From contig CAUAFG010000006.1 of the NCBI GenBank assembly GCA_958428235.1, positions 45,785 to 109,784 of the forward strand: 64,000 bases of DNA, in the 5' to 3' direction. A program made the translations under genes and the position numbers. The notes under the pieces are model-generated. The model was not told where the DNA came from. It did no database searches and saw only the letters and a list, made by a program, of their open reading frames with translations. The DNA comes from Faeciplasma sp900553675. Lineage in GTDB: Bacteria; Bacillota; Clostridia; Oscillospirales; Ruminococcaceae. Shown here piece by piece: positions 44,067 through 52,458 of the stretch (the first letter of the stretch is position 1; every line of letters starts with the position of its first letter).

Positions 44067-44534
44067 TCAGATTGCCGTAAACAGCGAATAAGGCTTATCA
44101 CTTTCCCGGGAAATATACTCCGCCTGAGAAAGCCCCGAATCGCTATCCATAGCCGCCCGTATCAGGCTTTTAGAAAGCCCGGGGACGTCCTCCCGCGCAA
44201 GAGCCTCGGCGATATCCACCCAGATAACCTCGCTGTTTTCGTCGTTGTCGGGGCGGGGTGTGCCGTCAACATAGCTTACCTCAAAGCAGACGTACCAGTC
44301 GTGGACGTTGAAACGTATGCCAATAATCCGCTCCGGCTTAATCAGAACGCCGGTTTCCTCCATGTATTCCCGCACGATAGCTTGTTCCGGCGATTCGCCG
44401 ATATTGATGTATCCTCCGGGGATAATCAGCTTGCCATTGCCGGAGCCGTATGTATGACGGGCTAAAAGCACCTTTCCATCCTTAATCAGCACGCCCGAAA
44501 CGCTCTTGCCCCAATCCGTATTTTCACCGTTCAT
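44067..44534 (-). CDS. NUDIX hydrolase
   Basis: A 155-residue pyrophosphohydrolase with the NUDIX box running from GGYINIGESPEQAIVR to EYMEETGV (about residues 40-62), holding all conserved Glu. Substrate unknown; DVVEIWF-like C-terminal features are absent. Its ATG overlaps the stop of the metallo-beta-lactamase-fold gene, so the two are translated together. Confidence 0.88.
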   Translation of the reverse strand: MNGENTDWGKSVSGVLIKDGKVLLARHTYGSGNGKLIIPGGYINIGESPEQAIVREYMEETGVLIKPERIIGIRFNVHDWYVCFEVSYVDGTPRPDNDENSEVIWVDIAEALAREDVPGLSKSLIRAAMDSDSGLSQAEYISRESDKPYSLFTAI

Positions 44535-45124
44535 TTGCTCTGTGTCGTTCCTTTCTTTGAGATTTCTCCGCCGAAAAAGTAGTCTTCAAGCTCGCAAATC
44601 AGTATGCTTTTTTCGATTATAGGTGATTCGCCGCAGTGGCTTGGGACGAAATACTTTGTGTCAAGCCTTTTCATAGCCGTAATCATCTCCCGCGCGACGT
44701 CCTTGTTGCAGTCCTTGTTGGAATAGTAAAGGTCACCAATAAGGGTGTATTCCGAGCTGATTGTAAGCACCAGGCTGCCCTTTGCGTGAACCGATGGAAA
44801 CCGCGCTATTTCAAGCTTTAAGCCGTCCTCAATAACAATTCTGTCGCTGACGATGATGCCCTTGCCAAGCTTTTCATATGTCTTTTTGCCCAGATATATC
44901 TCATCGCAGCTAATACGCTTCATATTGGCGGTATGGTCGGGATGGAAGTGTGAAAGTATCACCGCCTTTTCGCCCGCAACGCTTTCAATCTCATTAAAGG
45001 CTTGCTCGTTCGAGCCGACGTCGTAGATGTATGTCTTTTTATCGCCCTTGATAAAGAAAACATCTGCGGAAAGCGGCTCGTCGGACGACGGTATGAAATT
45101 GATGTATTCGCATATCGGTATCAA
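44531..45124 (-). CDS. Metallo-beta-lactamase-fold hydrolase
   Basis: A 197-residue MBL-fold protein. The metal motif is LSHFHPDHTANM (HxHxDH) near residue 57, a second ligand Asp is in IGDLYYSN and a third His in VPSHCGES. Function unknown; small glyoxalase II-like proteins look similar. It starts at TTG 45124 with GGGGTGA upstream. Operon with the NUDIX gene. Confidence 0.83.
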   Translation of the reverse strand: MIPICEYINFIPSSDEPLSADVFFIKGDKKTYIYDVGSNEQAFNEIESVAGEKAVILSHFHPDHTANMKRISCDEIYLGKKTYEKLGKGIIVSDRIVIEDGLKLEIARFPSVHAKGSLVLTISSEYTLIGDLYYSNKDCNKDVAREMITAMKRLDTKYFVPSHCGESPIIEKSILICELEDYFFGGEISKKGTTQSK

Positions 45125-45258
45125 AAAATCACCCCACGCTCTAAGATTATTTCGTTACAAGTATACCACATCACGGCGATATGTGCAATACGAAATTCGT
45201 AAGCGGTGACATCTGTGCTATCAGTGATTTTTTCGGGATAGTCTCAAAGAAAACTGTG

Positions 45259-45912
45259 TTAAAATTCTTTCTTTTTCATAATGGATATGCTGATTCTGCA
45301 TGATATAAGAACCGCTAAGGCAGCTATCACCATTATAGCCAAAACCATGATTCCACTGCTTACAGTCGACAGGCGATTAAATATCAGGCTTAAATCTATC
45401 TTCAGCCAACGCACAATTCCAATTGCGATAAAGCCGATAATGCCTGCTATTCCGGCAATTCCGAAAATAACATATACTCTTTTCTCTCCGCCGAATTTAA
45501 GCTGAACAGGCAGCATAACGGCAAGAATAACCGCCAACAGCGCAAAATGCATCAAAGCGGCAATTACAATGTCGCTCACCAATAGCGAAGTTTTTACGAA
45601 GCTCATGGCAATCGCGATAATTACGGCAAACAGCCATGCTCCTCCGCCTATGAGAAATCCGAATACATATTTTTCAAGGACATATCCCTTCCGACTGATT
45701 GGAAGGGAAAACAGGAATGCATTTCCGTTGTCATATTCGTCGTAGCTTATGGTGTTTAAGACAGCCATGGAGCCGCAAATGGACATATATCCTATGATGA
45801 ACGAAACACCTTCCATAAATGTCTGTATCCAGACGGCTGTTGCCATAAATATCAGAAAGAAATACCGCTGTGCCTTTAACAGCTTCAAATCCTTTACCAA
45901 AAGACCGGTCAT
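45259..45912 (-). CDS. ABC-2-type transporter permease
   Basis: A 217-residue membrane protein with six hydrophobic helices, resembling the permease of GntR-controlled ABC-2 exporters (GLLVKDLKLLKAQRYFFLI at the N-terminus, FLFSLPISRKGYVLEKY near 60). AAGGGGGAGC lies ahead of ATG 45912. Last gene of the operon GntR-ATPase-permease; the substrate is unknown, and such systems often respond to cell-wall antibiotics. Confidence 0.85.
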   Translation of the reverse strand: MTGLLVKDLKLLKAQRYFFLIFMATAVWIQTFMEGVSFIIGYMSICGSMAVLNTISYDEYDNGNAFLFSLPISRKGYVLEKYVFGFLIGGGAWLFAVIIAIAMSFVKTSLLVSDIVIAALMHFALLAVILAVMLPVQLKFGGEKRVYVIFGIAGIAGIIGFIAIGIVRWLKIDLSLIFNRLSTVSSGIMVLAIMVIAALAVLISCRISISIMKKKEF

Positions 45913-45931
45913 AATTCGCTCCCCCTTATCA

Positions 45932-46792
45932 TCAAAGATGGTCATATTCGCTTTCCATTATCATCATGGTAATAATTTCATCTATATTGCTTTTTTCGAT
46001 AACCGCTTTAGGGTAATTGTCAATATAAAACTGCCTTTGATTTGTAAGACAGCTATTGCCGTATTTTTCTTCCTTGACGCGCAGTATATACTGCTTATCC
46101 AATGCGGCATATTGCTCCGGATCAATCTTTATCAGCGCATAATCGCTCAAAAGAACATCGGTATCCTCGTGCATGATGATTTTTCCGTCATGAATCATAT
46201 AAATGTCGTCGCATAAAGATTCCAGATCGCCTGAAATGTGCGAGCTTATCAGGATGGAGCGATTCTCATCCTTTCCCATAAAATCTCTTAGCATTTCCAA
46301 TATCTCAAACCTTGCCACAACGTCCAATCCCGCTGTGGGTTCATCGAGTATCAGAAGCTTGGCGTTATGCGAGATTGCCGCCAGAACCTTCAGTTTTGCC
46401 TTCATTCCGGTGGAAAACTCTTTTATTTTCTTGTCGCGGGGTAGCTTGAAGTGTTCGACCTGATTGATAAAAAACGCTCTGTCGAAATTTCTGTAAAGGC
46501 TTTCAAGCACGGGAATGATATCATCAATAGTAAGATATCCGCTGAATCCGGAATCCGACAGAACAACGCCGATATCCTGCTTGTCTAAAGGCGTAATCTC
46601 GCTTATGTCCTTGCCGAATATGCTTATGCTTCCGCCGTCAGGAGTAATAAGTCCCAGAATCGCCTTGAATGTTGTGCTTTTTCCTGCACCGTTCTGACCT
46701 ATCTGCCCGGTTATGAATCCGCTTCTTATTTCAAGCGAGCAATCCAGCGTGAAATTTTTATAGTTCTTTTTCAAGTGTTCGGTTTTAATCAT
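45932..46792 (-). CDS. ABC transporter ATP-binding protein
   Basis: A 286-residue ATPase. Walker A is GQIGQNGAGKSTTF, the signature is the variant FSTGMKAKLKV, Walker B is LLILDEPTAGLD and the switch His is in ILISSHISGD. The divergent signature is common in ABC-2 exporters of the YtrB type. It begins two bases after the GntR stop and is followed 19 bases on by the permease gene. Confidence 0.92.
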   Translation of the reverse strand: MIKTEHLKKNYKNFTLDCSLEIRSGFITGQIGQNGAGKSTTFKAILGLITPDGGSISIFGKDISEITPLDKQDIGVVLSDSGFSGYLTIDDIIPVLESLYRNFDRAFFINQVEHFKLPRDKKIKEFSTGMKAKLKVLAAISHNAKLLILDEPTAGLDVVARFEILEMLRDFMGKDENRSILISSHISGDLESLCDDIYMIHDGKIIMHEDTDVLLSDYALIKIDPEQYAALDKQYILRVKEEKYGNSCLTNQRQFYIDNYPKAVIEKSNIDEIITMMIMESEYDHL

Positions 46793-46794
46793 TG

Positions 46795-47166
46795 CTATTC
46801 CTCCAAAAGCAATTCAAAAAGGCTTTTTATATCTTCCTTGCTGATGCCGTATCGCTTGCCCTTTAGTATTGCCGCTTCCAGGTCGGCTTCCAGCTCTTTT
46901 TTCTGTTCCTCGAGCAAAAGCTCGGTATTGGTCGCCGCGACATAGCTGCCCTTTCCGTGAACGGTAACGGTGAAGCCCTCTTCCTCCAGATAATCATATG
47001 CCTTTTTTACTGTCAGGGCGCTGATTTTCAGCTCATTTGACAAGGTTCTGACAGATGGTAGAATATCGTTTTCCCGCAGTTCGCCTTGGCGGATAAGTGC
47101 CTTTATCTGCTCCACTATCTGTTCGTAGATGGGGGTCATCAGCGAATTGTTTATTATTATTCTCAA
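46795..47166 (-). CDS. GntR-family regulator, YtrA type
   Basis: A 123-residue repressor: an N-terminal winged helix (PIYEQIVEQIKALIRQGELR, LPSVRTLSNELKISALTVKKAYDYLEEEG) and a short C-terminal helix pair, as in the YtrA subfamily. YtrA-type proteins repress their own operon with downstream ABC exporter genes. A matching palindrome overlaps the promoter at 47197-47220. Confidence 0.9.
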   Translation of the reverse strand: MRIIINNSLMTPIYEQIVEQIKALIRQGELRENDILPSVRTLSNELKISALTVKKAYDYLEEEGFTVTVHGKGSYVAATNTELLLEEQKKELEADLEAAILKGKRYGISKEDIKSLFELLLEE

Positions 47167-47196
47167 TTTTTCGATCTTTCCTTTCTATGACGTCAT

Positions 47197-47232
47197 GTAT
47201 AACAGTATATCACAGTATACAACTGTTGTCAA
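47197..47232 (-). promoter_or_regulatory. Promoter and probable GntR operator of the ABC operon
   Basis: Minus strand: TTGACA (47227-47232), a 17-nt spacer and TATACT (47204-47209). The spacer and -10 are covered by a GTATA...TATAC inverted repeat (47197-47220), the expected operator layout for YtrA-type autorepression. Confidence 0.75.
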
Positions 47233-47313
47233 GTGTTATATGCTGTTTATTTATTTTTTGAGATAATGTTAGCCGCTCAGATACTTTATCATACAGCTTT
47301 TGCCAAAATCATC

Positions 47314-47344
47314 ATATATTTGCTTTATAAGTAATCTGTACAAT
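47314..47344 (+). promoter_or_regulatory. Possible sigma-E-type promoter of sigK
   Basis: ATATATTT (47314-47321) and TGTACAAT (47337-47344) with 15 bases between resemble the mother-cell sigma-E consensus (-35 KMATATT, -10 CATACANT). It lies about 100 bases before sigK, a known sigma-E target. Similarity is partial. Confidence 0.4.
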
Positions 47345-47445
47345 CCATATCGGAATATGATATAAGAGGGAAACGGAATTATCCGCCGATATAGGCTTTC
47401 AAGGCTTGTTTTCACGGATATTCAAGGAAAGGCGGGGTAAATACT

Positions 47446-47793
47446 ATGTTCTTTGAAATGCTTGCAAGGATAGCCTCAAAGCTATTGTGGTTCGCACTTC
47501 ACATTTCGGACAAAAACAACTTTCCCAAGCCGCTTTCGGCAAAGGAGGAATCTGAGCTTTTCGGGCGGCTTGCTTCGGGCGACAAATCCGCCAAGGATAA
47601 GCTTATTTTGCACAATATGCGGCTTGTTGCGCACATTGTCAAGAAGTATTACGTAAGTGGGGAGGAGCAGGATGAGCTTATCTCCATTGGAACGGTCGGG
47701 CTTATAAAGGCGGTGGGTACATATAAGCCGGATAAAGGCAACAGGTTCGCGGCATATGGGTCGAGATGTATCGAAAATGCTATCCTATCATAA
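47446..47793 (+). CDS. sigK: Sporulation sigma factor pro-sigma-K, N-terminal fragment
   Basis: A 115-residue N-terminal piece of the mother-cell sigma factor K. Residues 1-20 form the hydrophobic pro-sequence (FFEMLARIASKLLWFAL). They are followed by NNFPKPLSAKEESELF and region 2 (LILHNMRLVAHIVKKYY, DELISIGTVGLIKAV, AAYGSRCIEN). After CIENAILS a stop appears, in place of the usual CIENEILM continuing into regions 3 and 4. The missing 3' half is not found downstream in the window. The break lies near the site where skin elements split sigK in Bacillus and Clostridioides. GAAAGGCGGGG precedes the ATG. Confidence 0.87.
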   Translation: MFFEMLARIASKLLWFALHISDKNNFPKPLSAKEESELFGRLASGDKSAKDKLILHNMRLVAHIVKKYYVSGEEQDELISIGTVGLIKAVGTYKPDKGNRFAAYGSRCIENAILS

Positions 47794-47814
47794 CGGCTTG
47801 TTTTGGAGCATACG

Positions 47815-47883
47815 GTGAAAATCAAGCGCCCTCCGATGAAAAATGGCGCGTATTTCGCCGCTTGGGTAGCCGTTCTTATTTGA
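47815..47883 (+). CDS. Short 22-residue upstream ORF
   Basis: GTG 47815 with GGAG seven bases before it opens 22 codons ending in TGATG, whose last A is the first base of the next ATG (47883). It may be a leader peptide coupled to the following regulator, or the remnant of a longer protein cut at the sigK junction. No family seen. Confidence 0.35.
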   Translation: MKIKRPPMKNGAYFAAWVAVLI

Positions 47884-48383
47884 TGGTGCAAAACATATCG
47901 GGAGAGGTAAAATTTGCTCCCTTGTTCATTCACAGTTTCCCGTTGCTTGCACCACACCATTTGTTAGAATCCGAGAAATTCAATATCCGATTCTCTGACC
48001 CGTCGGAGATAACCGAGATTGCGGACAAGCTCCGTTATCACAGATACCGAAAAGCACTCTTGCAAAGAGAGGTGGCAGATTATATAGGCGTTGACCGTAG
48101 CACTTATATCCACTATGAGGAATACGGGCGCGACTATTACCCGTTAGATAACATGGAAAAACTTGCCGCCCTGTTCGGTGTCCCCGTAACGGAATTGCTT
48201 GATGACTTCAATATGTTCTTGTATAACGATCAAGGCAAGCAGATACGCAAAAAGCGGTTGGAATTGAATATGACACAGCGCGAATATGCTGATATGCTCG
48301 GTGTTCATGTCGGTAATCTGAAAAAATGGGAACAGAACAAAGTGCGTATTTTCAAAAGCACATGGGAACGTTTCTTCAAATAA
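47883..48383 (+). CDS. Helix-turn-helix protein with two XRE-like domains
   Basis: A protein of about 166 residues. After about 30 residues (VKFAPLFIHSFPLLAPHHLL) it has two helix-turn-helix units: YRKALLQREVADYIGVDRST (about 65-115) and IRKKRLELNMTQREYADMLG (about 125-160), the second followed by LKKWEQNK. A likely regulator of the mobile element, lying at its left edge. The frame extends upstream into the sigK end (47766), but ATG 47883, coupled to the short ORF, is more plausible; no strong ribosome site is visible. Confidence 0.65.
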   Translation: MVQNISGEVKFAPLFIHSFPLLAPHHLLESEKFNIRFSDPSEITEIADKLRYHRYRKALLQREVADYIGVDRSTYIHYEEYGRDYYPLDNMEKLAALFGVPVTELLDDFNMFLYNDQGKQIRKKRLELNMTQREYADMLGVHVGNLKKWEQNKVRIFKSTWERFFK

Positions 48384-48404
48384 GAGCGAAAGGAGGATTT
48401 GATT

Positions 48405-48650
48405 ATGAAAAAACTTGTTAGCTGCGCCTTTAACTTCGATACTGTCTGCGTGGAGCTGAAATTTTCTGACGGCAGTATGATAGCTATTGATACCGTTGCC
48501 GTTGAAAATGAGGTTGCGCGGAATATGTATGAACGTTCAGAGCTTGACTATCTGATTTACAATGCCCCTCTTGAATATGCCGATCTTATATTGAACGGCA
48601 ATCCCGAAGCATACCTAAAAGCCGTAACTGAATATAAGCCGTTGGACTAA
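48405..48650 (+). CDS. Small conserved mobile-element protein (DUF6061-like)
   Basis: An 81-residue protein starting KKLVSCAFNFDTVCVELKF and ending AYLKAVTEYKPLD. It resembles a small protein family common at the ends of gut-Firmicutes mobilizable elements; function unknown. AAAGGAGG precedes ATG 48405. It follows the XRE gene by 21 bases and is followed by a strong terminator. Confidence 0.65.
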   Translation: MKKLVSCAFNFDTVCVELKFSDGSMIAIDTVAVENEVARNMYERSELDYLIYNAPLEYADLILNGNPEAYLKAVTEYKPLD

Positions 48651-48655
48651 ACATA

Positions 48656-48715
48656 GAAAAAACAGGCAAGGCAGATCACCCCACAAAAGGGCATCTACCT
48701 TGCCTGTTTCAATTT
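48656..48715. terminator. Bidirectional terminator
   Basis: AAACAGGCAAGG.AGAT (48659-48676) / ATCT.CCTTGCCTGTTT (48692-48709) stem with A-run and T-run flanks, between convergent genes. Confidence 0.88.
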
Positions 48716-48935
48716 ATTCAGCTTTGCTCTTTTTATCTTCCTCGCAACCGTCAAGAATGGTTTGTGCGATTGCGTCAATCAATTTTAGTTTTTGCTCTGT
48801 GGGGCAATTCAGCTTTTCGATGTACTGCGCCACATATTCAGCGTGGAACTTTGCCACACGAGCGTCAAATAACGCCTGCTTTTCGGGTGTTTCGGGATAA
48901 TGGACGATTATTTCGATAGCGGATCCCCCTTTCAT
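48714..48935 (-). CDS. Small conserved mobile-element protein
   Basis: A 73-residue, mostly helical protein (IEIIVHYPETPEKQALFDAR, LNCPTEQKLKLIDAI). Similar short proteins accompany relaxase and DnaC-like genes in Clostridia elements; function unknown. The AAAGGGGG that should be its ribosome site lies inside the frame just after ATG 48935, so the true start may be a rare codon a few residues later. Confidence 0.6.
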   Translation of the reverse strand: MKGGSAIEIIVHYPETPEKQALFDARVAKFHAEYVAQYIEKLNCPTEQKLKLIDAIAQTILDGCEEDKKSKAE

Positions 48936-48987
48936 GGGCTACGGTCATATTTCAATTTTATGCGGATATGCTTGTCTGATATGAGTA

Positions 48988-49854
48988 TCAGAGGTTAAGG
49001 ATTTGAGCCGCTTTTTTGAGATTTTCGGCTGCATTACCCTTGCGGAAGTTCTCGCCGTCAAAGAGGACGGGAACGCATACCTCTAAAATGCGGTCATAAA
49101 TGCGCCGATCATCAAGGTCGGTTGCTTTCTGCATAACAGACAGCGCGATATTGGTTGTGATAATCATAGGCTTGCGGGAGAGTAAGCGGCGGTTGACTAT
49201 ATCGAAAACGCGCTCCTTGCCGTAGCTTGTATTTCGTTCTGCGCCCAAATCGTCAAGAATGAGTAAATCGGGGCGCGTGATCCGTTTTAAGTAGCTGTCG
49301 CGGTCTGCTCCAAAATTGCCCGATATGCGAATATCGTGCATTCGGTTGACTACATCGGTCATATCGAAATAGAGAACGGAAATCATGCGGTCAATCAGAG
49401 CGTTTGCAATACACCCTGCGGCGTAGGATTTTCCTGTGCCGACATTTCCGAACAGTAACAGCCCGATACCCTCACGGCTGAAATCGTCCCATTTCTCGGC
49501 GTATTCTTTTGCTTTGGTAAGCTGTTTTGTCATAACAGGCGCATTATCGAAACGCCAATCAGCGGCGGGAATATCGCTGAACGCCTCGGAGCGTAAGAGG
49601 TTGATGTGGTTGATACGGTTAAACTCTCGCATTTCAGCCTCGCGCCGTTCTCTTTCCTCGGCAGCACACTTGCAATCGGTTGGGTGTCGGTCAATCCCGT
49701 TAAAGCGGTGCTTTTCAGCGAAGTACGCTTCTTTTGGCGTATGGCACTTGCCGCAGTATTTCAGCCCATCTTCGGGATTGATATAATCATCGGGCGCGGT
49801 GTTCGCCGCGTCTGCGGTATCAATGATAGCGGACAAAATAGGGTCAATATTCAT
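48988..49854 (-). CDS. DnaC/IstB-like AAA+ ATPase
   Basis: A 288-residue helicase-loader-type ATPase. The N-terminal zinc-finger-like region has YCGKCHTPKEAYF and DCKCAAEERER. The AAA+ core has Walker A GNVGTGKSYAAG (about 137) and Walker B LLILDDLGAER (about 202). It probably loads a replicative helicase for the mobile element. ATG 49854 follows AAAGGAG. It overlaps the initiator gene upstream by four bases. Confidence 0.86.
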   Translation of the reverse strand: MNIDPILSAIIDTADAANTAPDDYINPEDGLKYCGKCHTPKEAYFAEKHRFNGIDRHPTDCKCAAEERERREAEMREFNRINHINLLRSEAFSDIPAADWRFDNAPVMTKQLTKAKEYAEKWDDFSREGIGLLLFGNVGTGKSYAAGCIANALIDRMISVLYFDMTDVVNRMHDIRISGNFGADRDSYLKRITRPDLLILDDLGAERNTSYGKERVFDIVNRRLLSRKPMIITTNIALSVMQKATDLDDRRIYDRILEVCVPVLFDGENFRKGNAAENLKKAAQILNL

Positions 49855-50558
49855 AGGCAATCTCCTTTATCGGTGTATTCGGAATCGTAGTTCTTGACGG
49901 GCTTGGCTTTGTTATCCTCGTCAAGCCATTTTCGGATAGTGGCGTAATGGTTGGCATAGTGCTTTCCGTTGACCTCCATATATGCTGACAGGCGGTTGAT
50001 GTAGTCGGCGTACCTATCGGGATAATCGGCTTCAAGCGCGGCAAGCTGCTTTTCAGAGAGAAAAACATTTTGATACTGACCGTATCGGCGGCGTATCTCT
50101 CCTTTTTCTGTCTGAATCATATTTTTATATTCTTGTTCAGTATTACTTGGGGGCAGATTTTGCCCCATACAAGGTGAAGTTTCCTGCACTTCCATAGGGC
50201 AAATATTTCCCTCTGGTGGTGAAGAAATCTGCACCCCATCGGGCAGATGTAGGAATATGTGGTTAGCCCTGTTCCAACCTTGACGGATACGGGTAATCAG
50301 CCCTGCGTTTTCTAATTCGTTCAGCGCGGTTTTTACTGTTCTTTCGCTCCTGTTAAGGTCATCTGCCATCTGCTTTATCGTGTAAATGACATACACGTTT
50401 CCGTCCTCTGATACCCAACCCGATTTTTGAGAAAGCAAGGTGCGGTTAAGCAACAGCCCATAGAGCAGCTTCGCGTTTATCGAATGTTCGCTTGCGATCA
50501 TAAACCGTGGCAAAGGTATGAACGGAGGGAGTGGAGTGTTTTTCTTAAAAAATATCAT
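49851..50558 (-). CDS. Replication initiator A-like protein
   Basis: A 235-residue protein with an N-terminal winged helix typical of RepA_N-type initiators of Firmicutes plasmids and ICEs (PRFMIASEHSINAKLLYGLL, MADDLNRSERTVKTALNELE). The C-terminal domain resembles DnaD-like tails (RYADYINRLSAYMEVNGKHY). Together with the DnaC-like protein it suggests autonomous replication after excision. Coupled to the ATPase gene. Confidence 0.8.
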   Translation of the reverse strand: MIFFKKNTPLPPFIPLPRFMIASEHSINAKLLYGLLLNRTLLSQKSGWVSEDGNVYVIYTIKQMADDLNRSERTVKTALNELENAGLITRIRQGWNRANHIFLHLPDGVQISSPPEGNICPMEVQETSPCMGQNLPPSNTEQEYKNMIQTEKGEIRRRYGQYQNVFLSEKQLAALEADYPDRYADYINRLSAYMEVNGKHYANHYATIRKWLDEDNKAKPVKNYDSEYTDKGDCL

Positions 50559-50594
50559 TCATCACTTCCTTTCAGCGCGGCATAGAAGCTATGG

Positions 50595-50804
50595 CTACTC
50601 GTCCGTTGGAGGGCGCGGAAGTGAGGCGTTATGCCCTTCTTTGGAGCGTTTGGAGCAGTAGCGCGGGCACTCGATAACAAGGGCGCGGTAGCTCTGTTTG
50701 CACTCATGGACGCATTTGCGGCAAAGCTCGTTATAGGTGATACGGTTGCGGTCATTCAAGAAGAACGACCATTCCTGTTTTCTCTTTTTGCTCATTCGTG
50801 GCAT
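50595..50804 (-). CDS. Small Cys-containing mobile-element protein
   Basis: A 69-residue basic protein with four or five cysteines (YNELCRKCVHECKQSYRAL, ECPRYCSKR), suggestive of a small zinc-binding protein. Similar genes lie between relaxase and initiator genes in related elements; function unknown. AAAGGAG lies seven bases before the ATG. Confidence 0.65.
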   Translation of the reverse strand: MPRMSKKRKQEWSFFLNDRNRITYNELCRKCVHECKQSYRALVIECPRYCSKRSKEGHNASLPRPPTDE

Positions 50805-50829
50805 TGGTTAGCTCCTTTCTGCGGCGCGG

Positions 50830-52458
50830 TCATATCGTGTGTTCGTGTTTCTTGGACTTGTCGGGGGTAGGCTCGCCGTGAAGTTCAGCCAAATTGTGCT
50901 GAATGGTGGCAAGCTCCCTATGACGGGCTTTCGCTTCGTTGTAGGCGTTATAGGCGGCGTTTTTCTCTGTAATCAACTGTTCAATATCTGCCTGTAATGC
51001 CCTATAGGTCGGTATCTTTGTAATGCCGTGGAATTTGAAATAACGGACAGCAGCATCGGCTACGATAAAGTCATCTTCGTGCGCAGCGCGATAGGCGGCT
51101 TTCTTCTTATCGGTCTTTTGCGCCTTGTACTCGTTTCGCACATCTCGCGTCTTGACGTAGTCGATAACCATTTTCTGCAATTCCTTTTTCTCGGCTATTT
51201 TCGTTTCGATGGCTTTTAGCGCGGCGCGGGTACTCTGCAAATCAGCTTGGGCGGTGGCAAGTGCCGCGTCAAATTCCTCTTGTGAGCTAAAGCCCGTGTC
51301 CAACAGAAATTGGGCTTTTGCCATCTGTTGGAGGTTGTGGACTTTCGCCCATCTTTCATAACCAACGCCTTTACCCTCGGCGCGTTTGGCTGCAATGTCC
51401 ACGGTGCGCTGTATGCCGTCATTTTTAACTGCGGTCTGCTTTTCGTGAAGTCTGTCTATCACGCTACGTTTGGGAGCATTTTTGTCGGCTTTGAGTGCTG
51501 CGGCGCGTTCCTCGACAACCCTGTGTGCGTTCTGCTCCAAACGGGCAAGAACGGCGGCGCGGTCAAAATCATCACCGAGCTTTCTTGCTGTGATGGGTTT
51601 GGTGCGGTCGGGTGTGAGGTAGGACAAACGCCCTCGGCTCTCCTTGACGGTTATCCCTTGCCGCAAAAGCAAAGCGGAAAATTGCTCAAAGGTGGTTGAG
51701 AAATCAAGTACAGCCCGTAGCGTCTGCCGTAGCTTCTCTTTGTTAGTTTCAAATTTTGTGGTGCGCAGTGTCAGCCCTGCGGAGGTGATTTCTGCGTTTC
51801 TTTCATCAAGTGCGGCTTGTCCCTTTTTCTGCGCCCAATACTCGCGCTCGGTAACGCGGTTTGCGCTGCCGTGAAGCAGATCAATCTGATAGAGGTTTTC
51901 GCGGTGGCACATTTCCATCACTTCGGATTTGAAATATTCCATAGCCGCGTCGGTACACCGGTGCTTGCAACCCTGCCGTGTATCTGCAGGTCTGTCCATG
52001 TACGGGAGCAATGGGACTTCCTCTATTCGCAAACTGTTTATGACAATATGAACGTGGATATTGCCGCTGTGGTTATGACCATCGGGGTGGGTACAGACAA
52101 GTGCTTGGTGTCCGCGAAAATGCGTTTTGCAAAATTCCTCGCCTAACTGCTGTGCGCGGTCAACGGTCAATCCGTTGTCTGTGCCGTCCCTTGGGTCAAA
52201 GGAAATAATGTAGTGGTGGCTTTTCACATCTTCGCGTTTTTGGTTTTTGCCGTAGCGGAGATTTGCCCGCATACACGCGATAGCGAAATCTTCCTCGCCA
52301 CATCCAATCGTGGCAATTCTGAAATTCTCGCGTGGTATGAGCCGTCCGGTTTCATCAAGCGTGGGCTTCATGGAAAACTCGTCATGGGCAAAGGTCAGAT
52401 ATTTTTCGGCTGCGCCGTAATCAGCATTTTTAGAGCTGATATGTTTGAACGTAGCCAT
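50830..52458 (-). CDS. Relaxase (MobA/VirD2-like, MobP type)
   Basis: A 542-residue relaxase that would nick oriT and pilot the strand during conjugal mobilization. The metal-binding three-His motif is in GHNHSGNIHVHIVINS (about 127-143); an upstream HHYIISFDPRD and a candidate N-terminal tyrosine (Tyr14 or Tyr20) are present. The C-terminal half is long and coiled-coil-rich. It overlaps mobC by 29 bases. No coupling protein or mating-channel gene is in the window, so the element looks mobilizable rather than self-transmissible, as far as seen. Confidence 0.9.
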   Translation of the reverse strand: MATFKHISSKNADYGAAEKYLTFAHDEFSMKPTLDETGRLIPRENFRIATIGCGEEDFAIACMRANLRYGKNQKREDVKSHHYIISFDPRDGTDNGLTVDRAQQLGEEFCKTHFRGHQALVCTHPDGHNHSGNIHVHIVINSLRIEEVPLLPYMDRPADTRQGCKHRCTDAAMEYFKSEVMEMCHRENLYQIDLLHGSANRVTEREYWAQKKGQAALDERNAEITSAGLTLRTTKFETNKEKLRQTLRAVLDFSTTFEQFSALLLRQGITVKESRGRLSYLTPDRTKPITARKLGDDFDRAAVLARLEQNAHRVVEERAAALKADKNAPKRSVIDRLHEKQTAVKNDGIQRTVDIAAKRAEGKGVGYERWAKVHNLQQMAKAQFLLDTGFSSQEEFDAALATAQADLQSTRAALKAIETKIAEKKELQKMVIDYVKTRDVRNEYKAQKTDKKKAAYRAAHEDDFIVADAAVRYFKFHGITKIPTYRALQADIEQLITEKNAAYNAYNEAKARHRELATIQHNLAELHGEPTPDKSKKHEHTI

